DNA of 23,160 nucleotides from a candidate division KSB1 bacterium. Lineage in GTDB: Bacteria; Zhuqueibacterota; JdFR-76; DREG01. Positions 1-9,700 of this stretch are shown piece by piece; within the stretch, counting starts at the first letter, position 1; every line of letters begins with the position of its first letter. Both the position numbers and the translations under genes were made by a program. Location: NCBI GenBank assembly GCA_022566355.1, contig JADFJB010000076.1, positions 1 through 23,160 of the forward strand. The letters are read 5' to 3'. The notes under the pieces are model-generated. The model ran no database searches. It was not told where the DNA came from and was given only the letters and a program-made list of their open reading frames with translations.

Positions 1-231
1 CATACCTGTCTCCAAATTGGTAAGCTCCATTTCAATTGTAGGATAAAGGTGCGTAAAATGAGCAACTCTGAATGTATCTGCCGTATTATTTCTTAATTTA
101 GCGATGATGTAGACAGAAGACTTTTCCGGCAATTTAGGCTCTAAAAGAACATCAAACTGTAAATCCTGGCACCAGCCTGGTTGCGAGAATGATAATAAAA
201 CACAGAACAGGGTAAATAATTTTAATTTCAT
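1..231 (-). CDS. Secreted protein of a local tandem family, N-terminal part (runs off left edge)
   Basis: The reading frame begins at an ATG at 231 and stays open to base 1, giving 77 residues of a protein that continues outside the window. Residues 1-21 form a signal peptide (MKLKLFTLFCVLLSF, then a GWCQ region where cleavage is likely). The next residues start a beta-rich domain with the family pattern EPKLPEKSSVYIIAKLRNN and a MELTNLETG strand. It is over 90 % identical by eye at the DNA level to 1030-1262 of the neighbouring gene, so it is a recent tandem duplicate. No clear Shine-Dalgarno sequence precedes the ATG. The function is not recognised. An extracytoplasmic location is inferred from the signal peptide. 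Confidence 0.8.
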   Translation of the reverse strand, partial: MKLKLFTLFCVLLSFSQPGWCQDLQFDVLLEPKLPEKSSVYIIAKLRNNTADTFRVAHFTHLYPTIEMELTNLETGM

Positions 232-341
232 TTTACAGACATCTATTCGCCGATCTTTGGCGCTTGATATTTCTTCATAACGGCAGCAAAGCCCGCTCTT
301 ATTTCTCCTTTTATCCGTCTCACGGCCCAATATTTGTTTCA

Positions 342-1307
342 TTACTTCATTTTATTCTTTTTTCTTTCTAACATTATTTTGCGAAATTGCTCTTGCCTTT
401 TTGATAGTGATTCTAGCTGGCGTTCGAATTTTTGTATCAGAGTAATTTCTTCTTCGCTCAATTCTGCCCTATTTAAGGCAGTAAAAGTGGGTCGAACTAA
501 GTAAATACAAATCAATCTTTTTGTTGGATCTTTGATCTGTTTAAAAAAATGAGCCAACCAAAGATTCCTGCGATCTTCAAAACTTTTTGGTGATAAAGAA
601 TTCCGTTCAGCAAAATCATTAATAATATTCCTTAATTCTGACCTTCCTCTAGCCAAAGAAGTAATTAAATATTCCGATTGTGGATATTTCTCGATGATTT
701 CTCTAAAATTACGCTTTTCCTGCTGCCAATCACCACGATCCATAAATAACCTTTTCGCTGCCAGAAGCTGCTTATCTTCCTGCACATTGGTGATTTCAAA
801 TTCTTTTTGAGTAGTAACTACCGGGCCGATATGAAAAAAACCATCTACCGCATCGGGATAATAAGTAACTTTTAAGCGATATTTACCTGCCGGTAAATAG
901 CCATTATACAGGATCCCATTCAAGTTCATAACCTTCATATACAATTTCCCCGGCGCAATTGGCACACCACTATTCTTTATTGGATACCTGTCCATAGAAT
1001 ATGGCGATTCTGAATTGATTAAATTATAAATTGTACCTGTCTCCAAATCGGTTAGCTCCATTTCAATTGCAGGAGAAAGATGAGTAAAATGAGCAACTCT
1101 GAATGTATCTGCCGTATTATTTTTTAACTTAGCGATAATGTAGACAGAAGACTTTTCCGGCAATTTAGGCTCTAAAAGAACATCAAACTGTAAATCCTGG
1201 CACCAGCCTGATTGCGAGAATGATAATAAAACACAGAACAGGGTAACTATTTTTATTTTTATTTTAAAACCTCCAACTCGCTCCGTTTCTCCAAAAGTCC
1301 GTCTCAC
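342..1307 (-). CDS. Secreted protein of unknown function, middle copy of the tandem family
   Basis: This is a frame of 321 codons. It has a hydrophobic signal segment (VTLFCVLLSFSQSGWC), a beta-sandwich-like region of about 130 residues (EPKLPEKSSVYIIAKLKNN, LTDLETGTIYN, LPAGKYRLKVTYYPD), then a charged helical C-terminal half of about 150 residues ending in a Lys/Arg-rich tail. The helical half could be TPR-like, but I see no firm repeats. The start is uncertain. The only standard in-frame start before the signal peptide is GTG at 1307, which adds a poor leader. The codon aligned with the ATG of the left copy is ATA at 1260-1262, and a GGAGG motif (1270-1274, minus strand) sits 7 nt before it. 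The function is unknown. An interaction or inhibitor-like role for the beta domain would be a guess. Confidence 0.75.
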   Translation of the reverse strand: MRRTFGETERVGGFKIKIKIVTLFCVLLSFSQSGWCQDLQFDVLLEPKLPEKSSVYIIAKLKNNTADTFRVAHFTHLSPAIEMELTDLETGTIYNLINSESPYSMDRYPIKNSGVPIAPGKLYMKVMNLNGILYNGYLPAGKYRLKVTYYPDAVDGFFHIGPVVTTQKEFEITNVQEDKQLLAAKRLFMDRGDWQQEKRNFREIIEKYPQSEYLITSLARGRSELRNIINDFAERNSLSPKSFEDRRNLWLAHFFKQIKDPTKRLICIYLVRPTFTALNRAELSEEEITLIQKFERQLESLSKRQEQFRKIMLERKKNKMK

Positions 1308-1340
1308 GTCTCACATTTGCCATATCATATTTCACGTTTT

Positions 1341-1858
1341 TCATCTCTTCTTTTTCCTTTCCGCAGCTTTTCTTTTTCTTTCTTCAACTTTTAAAAACAT
1401 TTCTTGGTTTTTTCTCAAAATACATTTCTCTTCATCTGTTAATTTGCTTTCCTTTAGTATGTTAGGAGATCTTCCACTGATCTTTAACAAAACAAGTCGA
1501 TATATTCTACTCTCAAATTGAGTGAATTTATCATATAACCAAGCCTCTCTTTTTGAAAAATCATTATATCTTTTTTTCAAATTAGTAATTTGCTCTTTAT
1601 CGATTAAATCATTCCAAACGGGTAATGATTCATAAAGTGCGGTCATTATGTAAGCGGGTTCTAAAGATTCATCAATGACTTTCTTGTAATTTATTTTTGC
1701 TTTCTCTTTATCTTTTTGTTTTCTAAGATTTGTCCGAGCATCTTCCAGATATTGTGCATCATCTTTAATTTTTATAATTTCAAATTTCATTTTAGCAGCT
1801 AGCATATTCCCCTTTCTTCGTAGACCTTCGTTAGGTTCTGTGTAGTAGCTTGCTTCCG
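1341..1858 (-). pseudogene. Third paralog of the secreted family, 3' part after the frameshift
   Basis: Read in the shifted frame from about 1858, the product is SEASYYTEPNEGL, then KMKFEIIKIKDDAQYLEDA. This lines up with TYYPDAVDGFFHIG, then QKEFEITNVQEDKQLLAA, of the 321-residue neighbour. The rest is a charged helical segment ending in a basic tail (EERKRKAAERKKKR), matching the C-terminal design of the middle copy. An ATG at 1805 could open a 154-codon frame. It lies inside the conserved region and has no signal peptide, so a separate gene is unlikely. The single-base shift is either real inactivation or a base-calling error; the sequence alone cannot separate these. Confidence 0.65.
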
Positions 1859-2229
1859 AGTAAATATTTACCAGCTTTTAGTTTCGATGGTAAGGAAAAA
1901 ATATCCATTTCAATTTCACCCGGCTTAATTGAATTGCCAATATAACCAGGCAAGAGATAATAATCGTCAATCAAGCCACTAAGAAAATTTCTATGAATCT
2001 TGCCTGATTGTAAATCAGTTAAATCAAATTTTAATGCTGGATAACTATGTGTAAAAAGGGGTATCAATAATTCAGATTTAGAAATGTTTTTTAATTTTAA
2101 AACAATAAAGATTTTGGCTTTTTCCGGTATTTTTGGCTCGGTATCAATACTGAATTCAAAATTTTGACCATAACCAATATTTTTTAAAATAAAAAATAGT
2201 AAAATTAATAGAGAGAATTTTAGTTTCAT
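1831..2229 (-). pseudogene. Third paralog of the secreted family, 5' part before a frameshift
   Basis: The start is ATG at 2229, with an AAAGGA motif about 6 nt upstream, in preference to an upstream in-frame start at 2268. Residues 1-21 are a signal peptide (MKLKFSLLILLFFILKN). The mature part repeats the family pattern, with EPKIPEKAKIFIVLKLKN, LTDLQSGKI and LKAGKYLL in the same order as the other two copies but much more divergent. The frame runs into a stop at 1831-1833, just after the AGKY strand, where the paralogs continue with a TYY-type strand and the helical half. The continuation lies in another frame at 1341-1858, so this is one gene broken by a single-base shift near 1860. It is the oldest-looking member of the three-gene array. 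Confidence 0.7.
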
Positions 2230-2541
2230 AATTAAATCCTTTACTTGAATTGGATCGTTTCCATACAATCCTACAATCTTTTAATGGAGCTGTGTTGTAA
2301 CTCTATAACGTTGAGGAGTTGAACTCATTGTCGAACTGTGGGTGTTTCGAACACTATTGATCCAATGAAATGAATAATTGATTTAATAAGTATTTCGCCG
2401 GTTCTCCAATTCATCCCTTCTCCGATTCTTCTTTTTTCCGTTTCTACCTCTCACCCCTTCTCCGATTCACCCTTCGACGAAGTTTATCCCTTCGTCAAGC
2501 TCAGGACACCGCTTGAGCAAAGTCGAAATATCTCAAGGTGC
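2230..2541. other. Intergenic region with a hairpin-forming extragenic repeat
   Basis: No gene is visible in these 312 bases. The left part is AT-rich and holds the upstream region of the frameshifted paralog. From about 2400 it becomes pyrimidine-rich, with near-repeats of the type CTTCTCCGATTC (2417 and 2459). It then carries a compound inverted repeat at 2473-2527, entered separately. Confidence 0.5.
2473..2527. repeat. Compound inverted repeat, probable repetitive extragenic element
   Basis: GACGAAG (2476-2482) and CTTCGTC (2490-2496) form a perfect 7-bp stem with a 7-nt loop. GCTCA (2499-2503) pairs with TGAGC (2514-2518), and TTCGAC (2473-2478) pairs with GTCGAA (2522-2527) as an outer closing stem. 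The motif TTCGTCAAGCTCAGGA resembles short interspersed repeats seen in many environmental genomes; this is from memory and was not searched. It lies about 15 nt beyond the stop of the M28 peptidase gene but has no T-tract on either side. Confidence 0.55.
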
Positions 2542-3471
2542 TCACTGGTAAATAAACGCCAACAGCACCCTCCCCACTTTCTCCAAACTTTCCGGACTGC
2601 ATTTATCAGGAGTGTCTTCCGTGGTGTGCCAATACGGGTAATCGTAGTCGATGACATCGATGGCAGGAATTCCGGCTTGCTGCAGCGGCAAATGGTCGTC
2701 TGTAATGGTGTGCCGCACTTCCCGAATAAATTCCGGCAGGTTTAACTCTTCCGCTTTGGTCCAAACCTGGTCGACTAAATCGGAAGCATAATTCTGGGAA
2801 TTGCCTTCGATGTAAATCTCCAGGTCCGCATCGCCGACCATATCCAGCAGGATCGCTGCCCGGGGTTTGTAATTGAAGGCCTTATTCTTGGCGAAAAATC
2901 TAGAACCCTGTAAAAACTCTTCACCATGACTGCTGCGCCCCATGTCCTCGGCATCAAAGAAAACGATATCAACCGGAAATGGCGGTGGGTTGCTGCTAAA
3001 AATTCTAGCGATTTCCAATAATACCGCCACACCTGAAGCGCCATCATTGGCGCCAAGGATTGGCTTTTCCTGGTTACCCGGTTCCTTGTCCTGGTCGGCT
3101 TTCGGACGGCTATCCCAATGGGCGCATAAAAGGACCTGGGCATTGCCATCCCCGAAAGAAGCAATAATATTATAAGCCTGGGTACGTTTGTTGGTCAAGT
3201 AATTCACAGACGGGAAAGATTGGATTCTTACTTTATTCGTATATTTTTTCATTTCTTCAACAAGGAAATCCCTGGTATTAATATGTCCCTCGGTTCCAGG
3301 AATCCGCGGCCCAAACGAACACTGCTTTTCCAAATACGAGAATGCTATTTGTTTATCAAAAACCGGTGTTGCAGATTGGGTTTGCGTTTGTGTCTGGGTT
3401 TGACTCTGGCAGGTAATCAAAACCAAAAGACAGTAGAGCAATAACAGACCTATTTTTAACCGCCAATTCAT
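2542..3471 (-). CDS. M28-family zinc peptidase / glutaminyl cyclase-like lipoprotein
   Basis: The product has about 309 residues. The expected five metal ligands of the M28 fold are all visible in order: His in LLCAHWDSRP, Asp in LGANDGASG, Glu in FFDAEDMG, Asp in LLDMVGD, and His in PYWHTTEDT. The CSFGPRIPGTEGH segment and the compact length (about 300 residues) fit the bacterial group related to glutaminyl-peptide cyclotransferases as well as to aminopeptidases, so the substrate is open. The N-terminus is a hydrophobic segment followed by Cys (LLVLITCQSQ), a possible lipobox with an unusual Thr at -1. A Gln-Thr repeat (QTQTQTQTQ) then acts as a linker. ATG at 3471 is preferred to a TTG at 3480. 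The gene appears monocistronic, separated by about 300 bases on each side. Confidence 0.9.
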   Translation of the reverse strand: MNWRLKIGLLLLYCLLVLITCQSQTQTQTQTQSATPVFDKQIAFSYLEKQCSFGPRIPGTEGHINTRDFLVEEMKKYTNKVRIQSFPSVNYLTNKRTQAYNIIASFGDGNAQVLLCAHWDSRPKADQDKEPGNQEKPILGANDGASGVAVLLEIARIFSSNPPPFPVDIVFFDAEDMGRSSHGEEFLQGSRFFAKNKAFNYKPRAAILLDMVGDADLEIYIEGNSQNYASDLVDQVWTKAEELNLPEFIREVRHTITDDHLPLQQAGIPAIDVIDYDYPYWHTTEDTPDKCSPESLEKVGRVLLAFIYQ

Positions 3472-3653
3472 ATTAATCAACTCTCAAGTTAAAGACATTT
3501 TTTTTAAGAGAAAATTCAAAATCTTAAATCCCAAATTTCAAATAAATCACAATTGTCAAATTATCAAATTCCAAAATAACGAACCTGACATATTCCTAAT
3601 CGCTATCATAAGAAAATAAATTTTACAGGTTAGTGGTTATTGATATTTGGATT

Positions 3654-3701
3654 TTATTTGTGATTTGTGATTTGTATTTGTGATTTGTGATTTGTGATTT
3701 G
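3654..3701. repeat. 7-bp tandem repeat, TGATTTG unit
   Basis: There are five units of TGATTTG plus degenerate units TTATTTG and TATTTG in a head-to-tail run, in the intergenic region between sprA and the M28 peptidase gene. The surrounding 3481-3650 region holds related AT-rich words on the opposite strand (AAATAAATCACAA, CAAATTATCAAATT), giving a loose inverted-repeat character. No gene is seen in 3472-3761. Confidence 0.75.
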
Positions 3702-3708
3702 TAAATTC

Positions 3709-3759
3709 CTTTTCGCTTTCCTAAAGTCAACTTTTTAAGGTGAAAATTGTCGCGAAAAG
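3709..3759 (-). terminator. Possible stem-loop after sprA
   Basis: CTTTTCGC (3709-3716) and GCGAAAAG (3752-3759) are perfectly complementary over 8 bp and enclose 35 nt, just beyond the sprA stop. A small AAAG-TCAA-CTTT hairpin sits inside the loop. There is no U-tract after the stem and the loop is long, so this may be a processing or decay signal and not an intrinsic terminator. Confidence 0.25.
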
Positions 3760-3761
3760 AC

Positions 3762-6700
3762 TCATCTTCCTGAAATAATAATATTGACATTAATACCGAA
3801 TTCCGTTATTTTGGTCTCTCCGAGCACTTTGTTTTTGGTTTTGCCAAATTCAAAGTGAACACCGCCCCTGACAGTCGAGCTAAAAGAATATGTCATTCGA
3901 GGCGTTAGCGACCATTTTTCATTTCGGGTCCATTCCTGGTAAGTACCTTCTTCACCTCTTCTCTGTTCACTAATATCTAAACTTTTGGTAAAATTCATAG
4001 AAAAATCAATATTATTTCTGATAACTTTATTTTTTAAGAAGGGCAGAGGAATTCTTAATCCGCCACTTTTGGAATAAGTTATGGATGCGGAGATATCACT
4101 CCTGGTTTTTTTAGTAGCACTGGATCCACTACGTTTGTTAACCGTCTCCGAAAAGCTTTTGTCGAAAGAAATATTGGAAGAGAGACTGCCCTTCCAGGTT
4201 ATGGTAGCGCCAACAAGGGGCCGAAAGTTGTTCGTAAACGTCTCATTGGTAATATTATCTGAAACATCTTGCCACTTAGTAACCAGGCGACCGGTTCTGC
4301 CATGTTCCAAAGTAAGCCGTTGAACATATTTCTTGATGAATTTTATCTTCTCTAATCCTGACCAGCGAATAGTCCAGTTGGGAAAAGGGATCTCTGTTTC
4401 ACCAAACCGCCAACGCGTATCCGTTATGCTTCCGGTAATTACCGTAGTTTGATTTTGAGAATTGTCATAGGTATATTTTAAGGTCACTTTTAATTTAGCA
4501 CTGATATCAAGCCCGGAAGACGCGTCTAAATTGTATCCTTTCACAAATGATCCTCTATTGGTCCCAACATTTTGTGATTCTACCAGTCCGGGATTAAACG
4601 TTCTGCCTATTTGAAATTTGAATGGAGGAATTTCTTCAAGTCCATATACGCTTTTGGAAAACTTTTTAGAGTATCGAAGTGAAATCGGCTGTAGATTGGA
4701 GCCAATCAATGGAAATATTTTCAAAGGATTTGGAAAGGAAAATCCACCTTTGTCATCTTTTTCGTCATCTTCATCCTTTTTCTTCTCACCCTCTTGATCT
4801 TCTTCTTCCTCCTTTTCTTTTTTGGGCGGAGCTGTTCTTCTAACCCGCCCTCTTGTCGTTGGTTTTTTACTGAATTTTCGCACCAATGCTTTGGGTGTGA
4901 ATGATAAACTCGCAGAATAATTTACTTGATTGCTAGCACTCTTCCCTTGCGAAATTTGTTGTATATTGTTGTTATACCTAAAGTTGGTATTTGCTGAAAT
5001 ATTTAATTTAAACCAATTCGACAAGGATGGGTTATATTGTCCTTTTAAAGACTGAGAAATCGAAGTAAGCCGCCCAAACTCTCCGCTTAATACTTCTGTC
5101 CAATCTAATATATTTCTTAAATCATGACCATGAGTACGGGAAAAATCTACTGATAAACGGTTTAATGGTTGAAAAGAAGTTCCCACATTTTGATTGATTA
5201 CAAATGAATATTTGGGGGTTTCCAATCCATTTCTATTCAGTGAATTATTCTGTTTCCGATTAAAAGACAACTTATAGTTAAATCTTTTCGGTAAGAGGAA
5301 AAGTTTGGTCTTGCTAAGAACATTTACAATGGGGCCATTGCCCAACCAGCCAAATGGCTTAAAGCCAAATTTCGAGTTTATATTTAAATTATGTGAAATA
5401 TTACCCGTATAGGATTTTGACTTTGCTGCTTCAATAACTGAATTGCTGGTAAACGTTTCTGAGAAACTATAATTAACGGAAAGTGCATCAATCGTATATT
5501 TTAATAACGGGTTGCGAGATTTACGATTTCTCTTTAAACCAACAGAAAAATTTGTTCTTTTACTTATTGTTTTGATGGTTTCCAATAAGCTGTCATTGGC
5601 TGTTTTTTTCGAGACGATAATATCGCTGCCTGGAAAATATTTGGGACTGGCTTCGGATCTTTGAAACCCAATATTTACAGGAATAGAAATACCCAATCCT
5701 TTAGGAAGAAATTTATCAATCTGCAGCCTGGCATTGAAGTTACCCCCAATCTTGTTATTCCCTTTTCCGAATCTTTCATTGACCGTACGGAAATCATCAT
5801 CGATACTGTTCACTTCCATGTTGATAGTACCCAGATCAGCCAGTTTCATAACTGCCCGTGCCCGAAGGGCTTTACCCCGGTCTTTTTTTACACCGGACAA
5901 ACGGAGTTCGTTAATCCAGATTTCACCGGTAAATGATTGTGACGAATCCATATTAACCACGCCAACGGTAAGTTCTCGCACATTGGTTAAAGACGGCTTC
6001 CCGACTACTTTCATTGTATCACCATCTTCAGTGACTACAGCAATATAATTCTCTTCAAGATATTCCGGCCTGTTTTTTAGCCCGGTCAGTACTTCAAAAT
6101 CCAAAACAATCTCATTCCTAGCGTCCCATCCCGGAAAAACTTTTTCTCGCAATTCATAATAATTTTTATCATTAGCGCCAAACCTGAAGATAAGTTCAAT
6201 GTTTGAGTTTTCGGCAGACATATTCAAACCGAAAGGATCACGACCATAAACAAACATTTTCATCTTATCATAATTGATATAATTCTGAGATTTAAAAAAG
6301 GTCTTTTGCACGATTCCTGTTGCACCGGGCTCCAGATTCTCTATCTTCAACACCAGGGCTTGTTCCCTTTGGATTACGCGGGTAATCTGGTCCACTACGC
6401 CGGCGACTCCTGGCGGTGGTTCATAATCAGGGTTGTCATAGGTATTCACAACCGTAATTTGTATGGTGCTGTCATCATCCGCCACAATTTGGGTTTGATC
6501 AAGACCGGCGGGTATAACGCCGCGCTCTTTCCATTCACTTCCAACTAAATTGATTTCTGCAATCTCAATTAATATATGGTCTTTGGGAGCTTCGTCCACC
6601 CATAATCGAACATATTCAATATTTGTATATTGCGGGTTACCAACCACGGTATCCGGATCCGCTAACGGAATACGATACATACGCCAGCCACGGTCGACGG

Positions 6701-9700
6701 ATGGATCCAATCCTAAACCTCCAGCTATCAATTCGGTATCGGGATGTAATTTGTCCAACGAAAAGCTATAGGAGAAATAGTCATTACGTAAATCCAGACT
6801 GCCGTTCCGGTTCAGGTCTTCAGTATCAGGGAATCTACCGCCATCATCATTGAGATTACCCTCTGTGCCATTTATCCTGGAATAATCGGTACTTTTGGAA
6901 GTGTAAGACCAATCATCATCACCGGCATCTCCGGGAACATTTTCTCCATCTCTTCCGGCAACGCCATCGAGCCCGGTATCTTCATCTTCATCAAGAATAC
7001 CATTTCTAATTCCATTTCTTAGCTGATCCTCAGTATTCAATCCTCCATTTGGAATGGCATCTTCGGAAATTTGACCGAATTCAAAATGAAGCCTTCCTTC
7101 ATCACCATGAACCCATACTTCCAAAAATTTACTTGTCGATTGGTCAGCATAACCGGCGGAAAGATACCGCATTAAACCACCCCAGGATTGCTCAAAGTAC
7201 TGAGCTTTTCTTTCAAATTCCAATGTCAGGACATTCACCGTTTGCGGGACATTCGGATTCACATCTTGTTCCGGCCATATTTCTCTAATTGGTACTAACG
7301 AAAACGGATTATACCAATTTAGCTTGCCACGGCTTTGATTTTTTAATACATCGCTCGTCAATAAATTATAACTAATCCAACCCGGAATGAATTTCGGCAC
7401 ACTCGAAATGGTCCATTGCCTGCGAATGACGCCAAGCGGGGTTTCTCGTTTTGCAGATTCGAAATCATCAACATAAACAACGCCCTCATTATCACCGGTT
7501 CCGGCATTACTTCTTGAATTTGGATTCGGAATGATCTCGGCTAATTCAGCTTCAATTTTAAAAGTTGTCGGTTCTTTGGTTTTCACAAATGGCAAGGCAT
7601 TTAAACCTTTTGTAATGAAATAAGGCTCGAAATTTAAAGATGTGTTTATATTCCAGACAAAATTGGTCATCGGACCATCCTGTCCTATCCGGACTTTTTG
7701 ATCCAATGTACTTTGGTTCAAATACAATAATGTACCACCAATAAAGGAATTATTGAACAGCTCATAATCCCAACGAGTACCCAATATTGTTTTCCGGTCA
7801 ATTTGGAACAACTGGTTGCTTTCATAACTGATCTCCAAGGAGGCGTTAGGATCTGTAGCTTCTTCCGCCAATAAAGTTAAATTCCCACTAAAATAATCGA
7901 TATTGTAATCGGTACCGCTTTGCAGCCTGCGGCCATTCAACATAATTTCTTCACTGTCTTCGATCACATTAAAGCCAAGGCTGTAACTGGTTTGTCTAAT
8001 TTTGGCAGATGTTGAAATGTAAAAATTACTACGTGAAGTAATATATCGATGATCGGTAGTATCGTAAATAGCGGAAACCCGTTTATCTGCAGGTAAATTA
8101 TCACTATTAAATGGTTCTAACTCGGGAAAGATGATTTCTCCGCGTGCCCAGTTAATGATATTGGGATCGTCGTCTAATAGGTTATCAGGGTTAGGACTAC
8201 CGTTTAAATCACGCCTGTCTAAACCAAATATTTCTAAATAAGATACGGGGTCGCTGCCGGGCTCATTTAAAGTTTCCTGGGGATCGCCACTTGGCGGCTT
8301 AAAATAGATTTTAAGGTTGAATGCCTCCTTATCTATGTTACGTGTACCCAGATAATAGACATTTTTCCATTCCAAATCCCAAGTTTCATCACTGGCTATT
8401 GGATTCTTTGTACGAAGGAGCTGTAAGATAATCCGGCTGCTGCCGCCTGTGTCAAGATAATTAATATCGCCAACCGTATTACCGGATATATCACGATATG
8501 CAACTGCCAGCACTTCCCCGGTGCTTAGTGGCCTTTCCAGAGCAATATAACCGAGTTCCTTCTGAACGAAATATTCGGTTTGTTCCAATCGTTTAAAAAA
8601 GTCTTTATGATGGTTTTGATCCACAAAAAAAGTGTCCGGATTTGCCGGGTTCGCTCCTTCAGGAAAAGCAATAGCCCAACCCTGTACTACGCCTTCTCCT
8701 ATCCTAGCCTGGCCATTGAATTCAGATTTATAAACTTCTATTTCAACAATCGATCTATTTGGATCCTCAATAAGATGGATACCATCCTGGTTAACATTTG
8801 AAAATTGATCTCTGAAATATCTGTTTAGAAAAAAGTATGTACCTTTGCGGTAGTTGTAATCATCAATTTTACTTGCTTCATTCGTGGAACCTCCTGTAAT
8901 GGACAATCGCTTTTTTTGGCCTTTTTCCTGGCTAATAATAGCCGTCATCTTCATATTTCCAAAACGGAACTTGGACTTTATGCCAAATAGCCCGGTACTT
9001 TTTGTACTGAAAGTAACAAACCTCGAACCGGGCAAAGAGAGGGATACATTACCGGCTTCAATACTTTCCACAATCTCGTCATCAAAGCCTTTGTATTGGA
9101 GGCGAACAGCATTGTTGAACTCGAAGGGACGCTCACTGTCCTGGTCTACAAATACATTCACTTTTTCACCAATATTTCCCTTAACCGTGAAGCGTTGGGT
9201 CTGTTTCATTTTAAAGTTGAAATCGGAGGGTCGATTCAATGCTGTTTTTACCTGGCTTCGTTTTTCGTGCCGTAATCCGCCATTAATGGTTATATTTCCG
9301 GTTACTTGTAATCCCACACTGCTGCCGCCAAAAATTTTCTGGAAAGCTGCACTTTTGATGGGGATTGGAATTTCAAATCCTACCCCAGATCGATTGGACA
9401 CCTGGCTTTCTTCAAACGGACCATTTGACAAATAATTAATCCAACTTTGTTCCTGGCCAATTTGATAGCGAATATCCAGGTAATCTTGAAACGCCAGGCG
9501 AACAGGCAATTTAAAATCCTGGCCATAGAGTGTTTGTTGGATGCAGACAGATTTTAAATCATCCTGAATTTCATAAGTCGTTTTTAACCCGGGTATCTTA
9601 TTGGGAAAAAGAGGATTTTGAATAATCGAATATCGTAATCCCTTGTAGGAAGGCTGGGTGATAGATGCAACAATCGGGTTACGGGAGGAGGACGTAGGAC

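Noticed and set aside
1341-1805. Independent 154-residue gene starting at ATG 1805
   Set aside because: The ATG lies inside the region homologous to the middle paralog and the frame continues upstream of it; it is the 3' half of a frameshifted gene.
2473-2527. Terminator for the M28 peptidase gene
   Set aside because: Good stems, but no T-tract follows on the minus strand; better explained as an extragenic repeat.
3654-3701. Possible CRISPR-like repeat run
   Set aside because: The 7-bp units are directly adjacent with no spacers, so this is a simple tandem repeat.
8884-9435. Plus-strand frame of 183 codons inside sprA
   Set aside because: It lies fully within the conserved sprA coding sequence and its product resembles no protein family; shadow frame.
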